The notes under the pieces are model-generated. The model saw nothing but the letters and a program-made list of their open reading frames with translations, was not told where the DNA came from and did not search any database. A stretch of DNA of 64,000 nt, from NCBI GenBank assembly GCA_002786715.1, contig PCTW01000010.1, positions 55,738 to 119,737 of the forward strand, read 5' to 3'. This document shows, piece after piece, positions 35,475 to 43,843 of this stretch. Numbering within the stretch: the stretch's first letter is position 1; the number at the start of each line of letters is the position of its first letter. Source of the DNA: Bdellovibrio sp. CG22_combo_CG10-13_8_21_14_all_39_27 (GTDB lineage: Bacteria; Bdellovibrionota; Bacteriovoracia; Bacteriovoracales; Bacteriovoracaceae). The position numbers and the translations under genes are program-made.

Positions 35475-36103
35475 GTCATCTCTCTCCATAAGAGAAGGGG
35501 AGCACTTGTAGTCAACTCAAAAGTTCCGAGTCCAACATTAGATAATCCACGGCCAGTGAATGGCAAGAGCGTAATGGGTTCCGGTGTCGTGTAGCCGAGG
35601 GAGCCTTCTAAATGAAGTTGTGTTTCGGTTAGGGCCAAGAGACTAAAGGGGCCATTAAGCTCCAATTGATGACTTCCTGGACTTAAAATCATTTGTTGCT
35701 GATCAAATTTTATCATTTGAGTGTGTTCCCGATCGGCCAAAAATTGAGCGATGGCCCCGTAGTTTGCCAGTTCGTGGTCCAAGCGGCCGCCTAAAAAACC
35801 CCATAATTCCAAATCAAAAAGATGATTTGGCAAAAGAGACAGGGCCACTTCGAGATCCGTTTGGTCTTTTTGGGTCGGTAATTTGAGATCAAACTGCTGA
35901 TCTGGATGGGAAGAATCCCCATCGCCGACGATAAATTGAAGTTTATGCGATTGGAAATCGTTTATAAAAGCCGATCCACCGTCAATAAAGACCAAACCGG
36001 AGTCTTTTTCGATTAACGAAATATTTTTTTTATTAAAAAGGGGCCCAATTAGAATGATCTTGGTCAGTCCATTCCAATTATGCGGAAGTTTAGTTAAAGT
36101 CAT
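35471..36103 (-). CDS. Thiamine pyrophosphokinase
   Basis: Converts thiamine and ATP to thiamine pyrophosphate and AMP in the cytosol. The protein shows the family pattern: FIDGGSAF, FIVGDGDSS (the conserved acidic motif), PTQKDQTDLEVAL, then GFLGGRLDHELANYGAI, followed by a beta-rich C-terminal half (LALTETQLHLEG, LSNVGLGTFEL). Length 210 is typical. It overlaps the downstream membrane acyltransferase gene by four bases. Only 39 bases separate it from the divergent gene at 36143, so promoters must be very compact. Confidence 0.85.
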   Translation of the reverse strand: MTLTKLPHNWNGLTKIILIGPLFNKKNISLIEKDSGLVFIDGGSAFINDFQSHKLQFIVGDGDSSHPDQQFDLKLPTQKDQTDLEVALSLLPNHLFDLELWGFLGGRLDHELANYGAIAQFLADREHTQMIKFDQQQMILSPGSHQLELNGPFSLLALTETQLHLEGSLGYTTPEPITLLPFTGRGLSNVGLGTFELTTSAPLLLWREMT

Positions 36104-36142
36104 GTTCTTATTCTGGCCAATCTTTTACGAAAGGAGAAGTTT

Positions 36143-36697
36143 TTGGCGTTATCAATTCGTGCGCAACAATTTGTAGGAGAATATCCGAAGTCTAAAGAAA
36201 GCTGGGACCATCCGGTTGCCCAAGCCCTATCTGCGTCTGCCATTTCGCTCTTAAACAAGTACAAGACCTCTCAGAAGGTTATCGATTGGAATCGCTGGGA
36301 ATGGCGTGAAGTTGAAAATTATATGCGTGATTCCAACCTGATAAGTGCTTGGAGTGAAGAAGATGTAGATGCTTATGACTTGCCCTCTGAGTGGAAAAAG
36401 ATCAGATCTTGGGTGCGCTGGAATCATCTCATGGATCAATTGAGTAGCGTCTCCTTTCAATTTCAAAAGAGCGAAAAGGGCCAATTCAGACGAGAAATAG
36501 AGCTTCTCCGTCAATTTCATGACTATTTTAATTTGTTCAAAAGTTCAATTCTGATAAAGCTTGCCGACATAAACGGTGGTGAAATTTTTGTTGAATTACT
36601 CCCAGAATATGACGAAGAACATTCCATTTTATTCCCACTTCTCGAAAAAGATATTCAACTTCGAGGGGGAGATCGATTCAAATTGGTTGCCTACTAG
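36143..36697 (+). CDS. Hypothetical cytosolic protein with TTG start
   Basis: A 184-residue soluble protein, Trp- and Glu-rich, without signal peptide. Helical N-terminal part (AQALSASAISLLNKY, WRWNH-type Trp clusters such as WNRWEWREVENYM) and a short strand-like C-terminus (GGEIFVELLPEYD, GGDRFKLVAY). The start is TTG at 36143: AAAGGAG lies seven bases upstream and no ATG or GTG is available before SIRAQQ. I do not recognise the family. It is transcribed toward the cytochrome c gene 45 bases away and may share its mRNA. Confidence 0.7.
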   Translation: MALSIRAQQFVGEYPKSKESWDHPVAQALSASAISLLNKYKTSQKVIDWNRWEWREVENYMRDSNLISAWSEEDVDAYDLPSEWKKIRSWVRWNHLMDQLSSVSFQFQKSEKGQFRREIELLRQFHDYFNLFKSSILIKLADINGGEIFVELLPEYDEEHSILFPLLEKDIQLRGGDRFKLVAY

Positions 36698-36742
36698 ATT
36701 AAAAGTTGGTTACCATTTGATAGATTTATTTTGGAGGTTCCG

Positions 36743-37042
36743 TTGAAACTATTGGCCACGACCACTTTATTAGTCTTATTTTCAAGCTCAGTATTTGCTC
36801 AAGACGCTGCCAAAGGCGCCCAATTGTTTGCAACATGTGTTCAATGTCATGGTGATCAGGGCCATGGGGATCCAGCTCAACAAGCTCCTCGAATTGCGGG
36901 TCAACACGACTGGTATCTTCTCTCAAGTTTAATCGCCTTCAAAAAAGGCGAGAGACAAAATCCTAAGATGCTTCCCTTCATTAAGAACTTAACTGAAAAA
37001 GATTTCAAAGATTTAGCGGCTTATATCTCAGGATTGAACTAA
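36743..37042 (+). CDS. Small periplasmic class I cytochrome c
   Basis: A 99-residue mono-haem cytochrome c. The signal peptide KLLATTTLLVLFSSSVFA is followed by CVQCH (Cys32, Cys35, His36) for covalent haem attachment, and PKMLPF supplies the probable axial Met76. The tail DFKDLAAYISGLN is the usual C-terminal helix. The start is TTG at 36743 with GGAGG five bases upstream; another in-frame TTG at 36731 is inside the ribosome-binding site region. It probably carries electrons between periplasmic redox partners. It would be matured by the CcsA/ResB pair 2 kb upstream. The GNAT gene begins two bases after its stop. Confidence 0.92.
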   Translation: MKLLATTTLLVLFSSSVFAQDAAKGAQLFATCVQCHGDQGHGDPAQQAPRIAGQHDWYLLSSLIAFKKGERQNPKMLPFIKNLTEKDFKDLAAYISGLN

Positions 37043-37044
37043 TT

Positions 37045-37509
37045 ATGCCTACACAGGAAGGATTAAAAATACCTCTTATTTTCACTCCAGCAACGAGTGC
37101 CAAAGATCTCAAAAAAATCTACGAATATACCATAGATGCCTTTTCAGACACTCCCGACTTCAGTTGGAAGCTTGAAGACCTCAAAGCTGAAATGAAAGAT
37201 GGCTGGGAAATCTTTGGGGCAACCAATGATGAAGAAGATATTGTCGCCGCTGCCTTTACCAAAATCGATGGAGATACCCTTTATACCAAGAATACGGGGC
37301 TTAAAATTCATCATCAGGGAAGTGGCTACTCCCATCAAATTAAAGAGTTTTTCGAGCATATGGCACGGAAATTAAAGCTAAAGTATATCGTTCACTACTG
37401 CCGGATAGATAATTTTAGAATGTACTCTCTTAATGAGAGTCACGGATATGTAAAGACGGATAATAAGTCTGCAGATGGACAGGTTGTGGAATGGAGAAAA
37501 AAACTTTGA
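37045..37509 (+). CDS. GNAT-family N-acetyltransferase
   Basis: A 154-residue cytosolic acetyltransferase. The acetyl-CoA motif A is KIHHQGSGYSHQIKEFFEH (R/QxxGxG/A form, about residues 90-108). Upstream strands EEDIVAAAFTKIDGDTLY and the downstream LKYIVHYCRIDNFRMYSLNESHGYVK complete the GNAT layout, with the usual Asn/Tyr near the end. The substrate is unknown. It starts two bases after the cytochrome c stop and is presumably co-transcribed, without an obvious functional link. Confidence 0.85.
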   Translation: MPTQEGLKIPLIFTPATSAKDLKKIYEYTIDAFSDTPDFSWKLEDLKAEMKDGWEIFGATNDEEDIVAAAFTKIDGDTLYTKNTGLKIHHQGSGYSHQIKEFFEHMARKLKLKYIVHYCRIDNFRMYSLNESHGYVKTDNKSADGQVVEWRKKL

Positions 37510-37647
37510 GTCGTAGTATTGAAAAAAGACTATTGCCATTCTTAGTTGTTTCTCGTCATAATTGAAAAGTTAATACTAAAGTAATCAAAGTTTTTCTCGA
37601 AGAGAGTGAACCTAGATTAAAAAATAAACCCTGTACGGAGGTCGACC

Positions 37648-38145
37648 ATGGCAAAGAAAGCCACAAAGAAAGCTACGAAGAAAGCCGCTAAGGCAACTAA
37701 AAAAGCTCCTGCTAAGAAAGCAGCTAAAAAAGCTACAAAAAAAGTAGCTAAGAAAGCTACTAAGAAAGCAGCTCCAGCTAAGAAAGCTACTAAGAAAGCT
37801 CCAGCTAAAAAAGCTACAGCTAAGAAAGCTACAGCTAAAAAAGCTACAGCTAAGAAAGCAGCTCCTAAAAAAGCTACTAAAAAAGCAGCTAAGGTTAAGA
37901 CAAAAAGAAAACCAAACCCAGCTTTCATGAGACCACTTACTCCATCAGCTCTTTTGGCTGCTGTTGTTGGTGCAAATGAACTTCCACGTACACAAGCTAT
38001 CAAGAAGATCTGGGAATACATCAAGAAGAACGGTCTTCAAGACGGACGTGACATCAATGCTGACGAGAAATTGAAAGTATTGTTCGGTAAAAACCGTATT
38101 ACTATGTTCGAACTTGCTTCTATCGTTTCTAAGAACTTGAAGTAA
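37648..38145 (+). CDS. Histone H1-like Lys/Ala-repeat protein fused to a SWIB/MDM2 domain
   Basis: A 165-residue nucleoid-associated candidate. Residues 1-86 are almost only Lys, Ala, Thr and Pro in KKATKKA-type repeats, like the tail of eukaryotic histone H1 and bacterial Hc1/AlgP proteins, and should bind DNA non-specifically. Residues about 90-165 form a SWIB/MDM2 domain: MRPLTPSALLAAVVGANEL, IKKIWEYIKKNGLQ, DGRDINADEKLKVLFGK, ITMFELASIVSKNL. The ribosome-binding site CGGAGG lies before the ATG. A strong terminator follows, so it is monocistronic and probably well expressed (very biased GCT/AAA codon use). SWIB proteins in bacteria are poorly understood; a chromatin-compaction role is inferred. 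Confidence 0.93.
   Translation: MAKKATKKATKKAAKATKKAPAKKAAKKATKKVAKKATKKAAPAKKATKKAPAKKATAKKATAKKATAKKAAPKKATKKAAKVKTKRKPNPAFMRPLTPSALLAAVVGANELPRTQAIKKIWEYIKKNGLQDGRDINADEKLKVLFGKNRITMFELASIVSKNLK
37651..37905 (+). repeat. Degenerate tandem repeat encoding the KKATKKA tail
   Basis: Short purine-rich units of the type AAGAAAGCTAC and AAAAAAGCTAC recur with spacings that are multiples of three bases. They encode Lys-Lys-Ala-Thr repeats. The repeat number probably varies between strains by slippage or recombination. The complementary strand is open over part of this region only because the repeat lacks stops. Confidence 0.85.
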
Positions 38146-38171
38146 TCAAGTATCAGTTATCGATAAAATGA

Positions 38172-38199
38172 GGGAGGTCTTTGACCTCCCTTTTTTTTT
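38172..38199 (+). terminator. Rho-independent terminator of the H1-SWIB gene
   Basis: An eight-base stem GGGAGGTC/GACCTCCC with a TTT loop is followed by nine T residues, 27 bases after the stop codon. The stem is strong, and the A-tract/T-tract arrangement may partly serve the convergent gene ending at 38217. Confidence 0.92.
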
Positions 38200-38216
38200 C
38201 TTTTTTTTTAGAATTA

Positions 38217-39368
38217 TTATTTTTTAATAGCAGAATATTTTTGTCTGATCGGTGGCTCAGGCCAATTGAGAATGTCACTGTATTGAAAGAGGTCTTGGCA
38301 TTCGACGGTTGGATTACCATGAGGAAAGGTTTTGGTGCCATCCATATAATTTAAACAATTCTCCACATAGCGATCGAGATACTCGGGAATCGATTTCTGA
38401 AAGTGCTTGAACATCGGTTTTAGCTTTTCAATTGGTCGCATGGCAAAGAGTTTCCCTGGCAAAGGGTCTAATTGCATAAGCCCCTTAATCACGTTCTGGC
38501 GGCGTTCAAACTGTTCGGCCAGTTCTTGGACTCTATTCCAAGCTCGATTAAGTCCATCGCCCGGTTTTGGGCCCTGGAGGAAATAATAAGTGAGATAGAG
38601 ATCTTGTTCTTCTAAGCTCAGCACTGATTTCGATTGCAGCAATTGATAATAACGATCCGCTAATAGGGCAGGGGCCTTAAAAAGCTGCCCTTTTGCCCAG
38701 GGTGACCACTGATCCCAACATTCTTTTGAAGCTGAATTTTGAATAACTTTTTGAGCTTGAGATTCATTAAAGTCGATAGGGAGTGAATTGAGCATGAGAT
38801 TAAGTAAGTTGGCAGCAAAAGTCTCTCGACCACAGTAGAATCTGGCCTGAGGATTTCTACTGACCATTAATATAAGCGATGAGAGCTCCTGTGCGGGAGC
38901 GTAATCAGAAAAGAGCTGTATTAGTTGAGATGCTGTCTCAACCTCACCAGGGAGGTTATTCCAGAACTGCTTGAGCTGGCTTAAGCAAATTTTGGCCTCT
39001 TTTTGAGACAAGCATTGTGAAAGGTAACGATGAGTAAAGCGATCTCTTTTGGCCACGAAGAAAAGATCCTCGCGTAAAACTGGCCATGAAGCGAGCATTT
39101 CGACCTCATTAAAAGATTCTTTTGAGAAGTCTTTACGAGCTACCAAGTCGTCTAAGTATTGTGTACCAACGCTAATAACCATTTCTCGCCAATGACGATC
39201 CCGCTGACTCGGTCTTATGTCGTGAGCGTGACGGACAAATTCTCGAAAGTTTTTTTGAATTTCAAGAGATTCAAGATCTGCGATGGTGTAAACAGTGTTT
39301 TGAGACTGAGCAGTCCCAAGTAGTGAATAAGTGAATAGGGCCCAAAAGATGAGCTTCATGCTCGACAT
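38217..39368 (-). CDS. Exported helical protein of unknown function
   Basis: A 383-residue exported protein (signal KLIFWALFTYSLLGTAQS). The mature part is mostly helical with regularly spaced helices of about 35 residues (LISVGTQYLDDLVARKDF, LFSDYAPAQELSSLIL, LLADRYYQLLQSK), suggestive of a HEAT/TPR-like superhelix, though no repeat consensus can be shown. Four Cys pair possibly as LSQCLSQKEAKICLSQ and near the C-terminus (NCLNYM, VECQDLF). The in-frame ATG at 39359 is an equally likely start. It is monocistronic, divergent from the small membrane protein at 39534. Function unknown. Confidence 0.72.
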   Translation of the reverse strand: MSSMKLIFWALFTYSLLGTAQSQNTVYTIADLESLEIQKNFREFVRHAHDIRPSQRDRHWREMVISVGTQYLDDLVARKDFSKESFNEVEMLASWPVLREDLFFVAKRDRFTHRYLSQCLSQKEAKICLSQLKQFWNNLPGEVETASQLIQLFSDYAPAQELSSLILMVSRNPQARFYCGRETFAANLLNLMLNSLPIDFNESQAQKVIQNSASKECWDQWSPWAKGQLFKAPALLADRYYQLLQSKSVLSLEEQDLYLTYYFLQGPKPGDGLNRAWNRVQELAEQFERRQNVIKGLMQLDPLPGKLFAMRPIEKLKPMFKHFQKSIPEYLDRYVENCLNYMDGTKTFPHGNPTVECQDLFQYSDILNWPEPPIRQKYSAIKK

Positions 39369-39533
39369 ATATTCATTGTAATTTTTTGTTAGTCACATAG
39401 TCAAATAAGGAAGATAGGCGCGAGATAAAATTAAAGTTTTTTTTGCTTAAAAGCCGCTGATAATCACCGAAAAGTTAGTGCGGGTTTAAAAAGAGAAGAA
39501 TTTCTCAAAAATCATTATTAACCGAGAACATTT

Positions 39534-39782
39534 ATGGCCGAAGCGGCAAAGAAAAGTGACTCAACTGAGAGTCGCGAAGAGCAGAGTTTTCGCCAGAATC
39601 AGGAAATGTATCATCATTTGGCCTATTCTCGCGATCACTATCAATTGAAGGCCATCCACTGGGCCTTTCTTTTGTTTATGGGTTCGTTGACCCTAGGAAC
39701 CTTAGGGTTATTAATTCTATCCCATGTTCCGGCCACGAAAAAATACATCTTTCAAACAATTGATTTTATCTTGGGAATTTAA
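39534..39782 (+). CDS. Small single-pass membrane protein
   Basis: An 82-residue protein: charged N-terminus rich in Glu, Lys and Ser (1-40), then one transmembrane helix ([22 protein letters not shown], about 43-63 with its first residues) and a short tail. The N-terminus is probably cytosolic. A good -10-like TGATAAT lies near 39461. Its stop overlaps the rluF stop by four bases on the opposite strand. No family recognised; size and topology suggest an accessory subunit of a membrane complex, without further evidence. Confidence 0.65.
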   Translation: MAEAAKKSDSTESREEQSFRQNQEMYHHLAYSRDHYQLKAIHWAFLLFMGSLTLGTLGLLILSHVPATKKYIFQTIDFILGI

Positions 39783-40627
39783 CGTTTATTGCGACGATCA
39801 ACCTTATGTTCTTTTTTGATTGTTCTTTTGGCCAACAGCGGTCCATTAGGATTACTCTGAGCTGATTTAGGCTTCGGATTGTTGGTTTGTTTTTGCGGTT
39901 TAACTTTCTTTTCAGAGGAAGAGTCTTCGATTAAGGCCATTAATTGCTTCATTTCTTTTTCATCGAGTTCACGCCAATCTCCGACTGAAATTCCTTTTAG
40001 CGAAATATGCATGATGCGAACTCGCTCAAGCTTTGTCACTTCGTAGTTGAAATACTCGCACATGCGGCGAATTTGGCGGTTGAGCCCTTGGATCAGGGTA
40101 ATACGAAATACGTTTTGCGAGACTTTTTCGACCTTACATTTTTTAGTGACGACACCAAGAATAGGAACGCCTTTCGCCATTTTCTCAATGAACTCTTCAG
40201 TTATGGGACGATTAACGGTCACAACGTATTCTTTCTCATGGTTGTTGCCGGCGCGAAGAATTTTATTAACAATGTCACCGTTATTGGTCAAAAAAATCAA
40301 GCCTTGAGAATCTTTGTCCAATCGGCCAATTGGGAAGATGCGAACGGGGTGATTGATAAAATCGACGATATTACTGCGTTCCGAACCTTCAGTGGTACTG
40401 ACAATACCCACGGGTTTATTAAGAGCGATGACGAACATCTTTTCTTCTTCGCGGGGTTCAATCACGTTGCCGTGAAGGGTAACTCGGTCGCCAGGATTAA
40501 CCACAGCACCGGTCTCGGCCACTTTGCCATTTATTTTGACCTTGCGGTTTTCAATAAACTCATCAGCCTCACGGCGTGAGCAATATCCACTTTGGCTAAT
40601 GTATTTGTTTAAACGTACAGAACTCAT
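39779..40627 (-). CDS. rluF: 23S rRNA pseudouridine synthase RluF-like
   Basis: Isomerises a uridine in 23S rRNA (E. coli RluF acts at U2604). An N-terminal S4 RNA-binding domain ([19 protein letters not shown], 4-22) leads into the RsuA/RluB/RluF catalytic domain with Asp104 in [44 protein letters not shown] and [17 protein letters not shown] closely follow the RluF pattern I remember from E. coli, which favours RluF over RluB. A basic C-terminal tail (residues 240-282) is typical. The ATG at 40627 fits the family N-terminus; a TTG at 40663 would add 12 residues. Confidence 0.92.
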   Translation of the reverse strand: MSSVRLNKYISQSGYCSRREADEFIENRKVKINGKVAETGAVVNPGDRVTLHGNVIEPREEEKMFVIALNKPVGIVSTTEGSERSNIVDFINHPVRIFPIGRLDKDSQGLIFLTNNGDIVNKILRAGNNHEKEYVVTVNRPITEEFIEKMAKGVPILGVVTKKCKVEKVSQNVFRITLIQGLNRQIRRMCEYFNYEVTKLERVRIMHISLKGISVGDWRELDEKEMKQLMALIEDSSSEKKVKPQKQTNNPKPKSAQSNPNGPLLAKRTIKKEHKVDRRNKR

Positions 40628-40795
40628 TGGAGCTGATTTATCAATTATTAACAGTTTTTCCAAGTATAAAACAAATAAACTACAATGATCGGATAAAGAT
40701 TACTTGAGAAGCGGTAAGTATTTTCTCTTGAGAGAAATGCCGTGCGGCTTCATAATGGAAGAAAGAATTTCGATCGCCTAAATTGAGGAGCATGC

Positions 40796-41413
40796 ATGAC
40801 AAGGAAGTTGGTTGCATTTATCGTAAGTTTTCTTATTTTTGGATCGGCCTTTGCTGAAGATAACTGTATCAATTGTCCCAAAAGAAAAGTCGACGGATTA
40901 CCAACTCCGGCCAACATGGAAAGCATCGCAAGTCTTGCCAGTAAAGCAGCTGATAATAAAGACGCGGATTTTGATAGTGATACGAGAGTTTTTTGTCTTA
41001 AGTACGAAAATATGAGTTCAAATCAGACTTATAATTATGCCAAAGAAATCGATGCTTCTCCCTATCCCATTAATACCATTTTGCAAAATCCGGCCTGTAT
41101 GCCTCGAAAAATTGGCGGTGATAACAGGATCACTATTATGCAGCTTACGGTGGAGAGTCCTTTTTCGCGCCTAGAACATATGGAGAAGATGTATAATTAC
41201 ATCATGAAAAAGCACAAGAAAGAGTCGATTTTTACAGATGCTGTTAATGCCCTCAATACCGATGGTATGACTATGCTCGATTATATCTATTTTGTACTGA
41301 ATAATGGTAATTTCACGACTCAAGAAGGCAAGGATCAAGTTAATAAGATTCGCTCTTTTGTTTGTGGCCATGGTGGGGTTTACAGCAAGTATAAGGATCA
41401 AAAATGTCTTTAA
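40796..41413 (+). CDS. Exported protein, first of a two-gene unit
   Basis: A 205-residue exported protein (signal TRKLVAFIVSFLIFGSAFA) starting after GGAG. The mature N-terminus has CINC. Residues about 115-175 (TIMQLTVESPFSRLEHMEKM, then ALNTDGMTMLDYIYFVL) look like one or two ankyrin-type helix-turn-helix units, especially DGMTMLDYI. That is a visual match only. The C-terminus has CGHGG and QKCL. The stop overlaps the start of the 791-residue exported protein by 10 bases, so the two are translationally coupled. Function unknown. Confidence 0.72.
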   Translation: MTRKLVAFIVSFLIFGSAFAEDNCINCPKRKVDGLPTPANMESIASLASKAADNKDADFDSDTRVFCLKYENMSSNQTYNYAKEIDASPYPINTILQNPACMPRKIGGDNRITIMQLTVESPFSRLEHMEKMYNYIMKKHKKESIFTDAVNALNTDGMTMLDYIYFVLNNGNFTTQEGKDQVNKIRSFVCGHGGVYSKYKDQKCL

Positions 41414-43779
41414 AAGTCTTGATCATCTTTTTCAGCGCTTGGAATCTCCAAGCTGCCTCTAAGGATTTAGAGCGCTTTTGCCAAGGAAAATTGGTGGCCT
41501 CTAACTTTAAAAAACAGGCCATAACCGATTGCAAACTGGCCGGAGGATTAGCCGCTTCTGATGACGTCCAAACCTACGCCAAAGAAATTGTCGCAAGAAA
41601 ATTAATCGATCTTACCGCTAAGCAAATGCAGCAGTACCTGCAAAATCTCGCTCTCAATGATCAGTTTTTTAATAGTATCGATATGCCCCTGCTTCGCCCC
41701 GAAGACTCAAAGCTAAAATCAAGCTGTCGTCTGGATAGCTTTAACCAATTGGATAAGCTCTGTGGCAAGAATCAAAAGGCCAATCCCGCGCGAATCAAGC
41801 AAATTCAAAAAGCACTGGGTTTTAACTCTGGCTCACTAAAGCAAAACTTGTCGCAAATGTTTTTAAGCAATTTAGGTCAAAGAGCAGATGCTAAGAGCTG
41901 TCCGGTGGCAGGTGCTGGCCAAGGCTTTCTTATGAAGGGGCAGCTTGATGATGAGTCGAGCTATATATTCAATATAGTGAAGGACAATCGCACTTCGGAA
42001 ATAGAACAGGTTTTCGAAAGGTTTCCTCAACTCAAGTTACTTGATCAATCGGAGCAACGTGAATCTTTTCTGAATTTTGCTCGCTCACTTAGCGCGAGCT
42101 TATCTGATCGCGACTTAGTGGCGCAATTCTACAAAAGTCACCCGCAACTCGATTTTAGAAGTCCGATTGTCGAGCAATGTAATGAAATCGTCTCTAATAT
42201 GAGTGATGTGGTCTGTGATCATATTCCTGAGCCTTTATCGTTGGACCCTAAAGTCAGTGCCGAAATCTATAAATACGATACTTCAACTCCTAGTATGGAA
42301 GATCAATTGGAAGATGGGGAAGAGACCTATTTAGGTTTTGCTCTTCATTGTCAATTTATGAATAAGTGTAAAAGTGGAGACAAGTGTCAGAGTCATAGCT
42401 CTGAATTGGATAATAAATTCAATATCATTGATCATACTTTACGCAAAACAAACTCAGCCGATTACGATCAGATCGCTGCAGATTTTTGTGGACATTATAA
42501 CTGCTCAACAGACGATGTTAAGAACACTCCTTCATGTCGAAGTGGTGGTCCACTTTCGCTCATCGACTTTAAAGCGACCTTTAATTGTCCTGGTCATGAT
42601 TGTGATAACGACAAGAAGCTCATGTACAGCTACCTCAAGAATTATGAAGCTGAGCAAATCAGAGTCGGAGAGTGGAAGAAAACTCATGGAAAAACGAGCA
42701 CAGGGAATGAACCGGCTTTGTACTCTAGCTTCGTTGAAAACTTTTTAGGAGTTGAAGAAACACTGATGGCCGAAGGGCGTCCGGTGACTACTGAAACAGT
42801 GAAGAAGAAGGAACAACAATTTGCCAAACGTGGTCTGTCGACTGGAACGGCGGTTGTCGAGGCGAAACCATCAGTTAGTTCAACGGCAGTTGCCAAATCT
42901 TCTGTCAATCCAACAAGCTCTTCTGGCGTAACTCAAAAAGCTGTTGGTGAAGTAGACAATTATAATCCTTGGGCCACAAGTCCTGGACAAGGAGCAAGTG
43001 GCAATACTCAGTCGACAAAAGACATGACTCCTAAAAAATTGGCCGACGTTTCAAAAGAATCTCAAGATATGCGCAAGGAATTAGAGAATATGATCAATTC
43101 TTTGAAGGGATCTAAGACTGATAAGCTCAATACTGTGACTGATAATAATTCAAATTATGTTCCGGCCTCTGAAGGTGGAATGATGAATGATAGTGGGCTT
43201 TCTCGAGCTGAAAAAAGACGTATTGATGATCTTCGACGTCAAATAGATCAATTAAGCAGTGTAAAACCTATCGCAAATAACAATGCTCCCAATTCCGCTT
43301 ATGATGAGCAAAGTCGCCAAGCCGCTGAAGCGATGGCAGCTCGATCAAAGACTGACGATTACGGTTATGATCCCAAGAAAGTCGCTGCGACTCTGGCCGC
43401 TTCAAGTGGAAAAGGCGGAGCCATTTCAAAAGCACCAGCGAGCGAAGATGGAGGCGGGTCTGTGGTTGAGAAAATGCTAAAATCTGAAGATCTTCCTCGT
43501 CTCAACATGGAAGAGCTACGCCAACTTGGATTTAACGATACTGATACTTTTGTGATTAAAGTACTTCATGAAAATCGTTTGATTGAAATACCAGTTAAAA
43601 AATTCACCATTGATGGGAATAAATCGATTTTTGCCCCTGTCTTTAATAGCAGTAATAGTAGGCTTTCAACACTAGTGCTTCAAAGCCCACTTTTTTCTGA
43701 CTATAGAGAATATCAAATTAAAAGGGCGAAGGTCCGTCGCGCCTCTGGGCTTAATGAAGCTCTAAATTCAAATATTTAG
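41404..43779 (+). CDS. Large exported protein, coupled to the 205-residue partner
   Basis: A 791-residue exported protein (signal SLKVLIIFFSAWNLQA). The N-terminal 430 residues contain many Cys in pairs (SCRLDSFNQLDKLC, QFMNKCKSGDKC, FCGHYNC, NCPGHDCDND), suggesting a disulfide-stabilised extracytoplasmic domain. Residues 430-690 are low-complexity Ser/Ala/Lys/Gln linker with a coiled-coil patch (AEKRRIDDLRRQIDQL). A compact C-terminal domain (about 690-791: LNMEELRQLGFNDTDTFVIK and following strands) closes it. Translation begins inside the preceding gene. No enzyme motif was found. A cell-surface or secreted structural role is a guess. Confidence 0.75.
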   Translation: MSLKVLIIFFSAWNLQAASKDLERFCQGKLVASNFKKQAITDCKLAGGLAASDDVQTYAKEIVARKLIDLTAKQMQQYLQNLALNDQFFNSIDMPLLRPEDSKLKSSCRLDSFNQLDKLCGKNQKANPARIKQIQKALGFNSGSLKQNLSQMFLSNLGQRADAKSCPVAGAGQGFLMKGQLDDESSYIFNIVKDNRTSEIEQVFERFPQLKLLDQSEQRESFLNFARSLSASLSDRDLVAQFYKSHPQLDFRSPIVEQCNEIVSNMSDVVCDHIPEPLSLDPKVSAEIYKYDTSTPSMEDQLEDGEETYLGFALHCQFMNKCKSGDKCQSHSSELDNKFNIIDHTLRKTNSADYDQIAADFCGHYNCSTDDVKNTPSCRSGGPLSLIDFKATFNCPGHDCDNDKKLMYSYLKNYEAEQIRVGEWKKTHGKTSTGNEPALYSSFVENFLGVEETLMAEGRPVTTETVKKKEQQFAKRGLSTGTAVVEAKPSVSSTAVAKSSVNPTSSSGVTQKAVGEVDNYNPWATSPGQGASGNTQSTKDMTPKKLADVSKESQDMRKELENMINSLKGSKTDKLNTVTDNNSNYVPASEGGMMNDSGLSRAEKRRIDDLRRQIDQLSSVKPIANNNAPNSAYDEQSRQAAEAMAARSKTDDYGYDPKKVAATLAASSGKGGAISKAPASEDGGGSVVEKMLKSEDLPRLNMEELRQLGFNDTDTFVIKVLHENRLIEIPVKKFTIDGNKSIFAPVFNSSNSRLSTLVLQSPLFSDYREYQIKRAKVRRASGLNEALNSNI

Positions 43780-43806
43780 TCTACCGTGCAATGAATTCAC
43801 GCTCTC

Positions 43807-43835
43807 TTGTAAAGGGACTTTTGGACGTCTAAAAT
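43807..43835 (+). promoter_or_regulatory. Sigma70-type promoter of udk, near-leaderless
   Basis: TTGTAA (four of six) and TAAAAT (five of six) are separated by exactly 17 bases. The -10 ends eight bases before the udk ATG, which has no Shine-Dalgarno, so the transcript should begin within one or two bases of the start codon. Confidence 0.6.
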
Positions 43836-43843
43836 CTCGCTCC

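Noticed and set aside
37651..37905. CRISPR-like array
   Set aside because: The repeats are short, degenerate and contiguous in multiples of three bases with no unique spacers; they are coding repeats.
37617..38024. Open frame on the minus strand across the Lys/Ala repeat
   Set aside because: It exists only because the KKATKKA-coding repeat lacks stops in the antisense frame; the product is a monotonous Ala/Phe/Val chain, and the plus-strand gene has a ribosome-binding site, a SWIB domain and a terminator.
39430..39465. FliA-type promoter before the small membrane protein
   Set aside because: TAAAGTTT is present, but the -10 reads GCCGCTGATAA with wrong spacing, so the match is not consistent.
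40007..40579. 190-residue plus-strand open frame
   Set aside because: Antisense of rluF, whose catalytic and S4 motifs are unmistakable.
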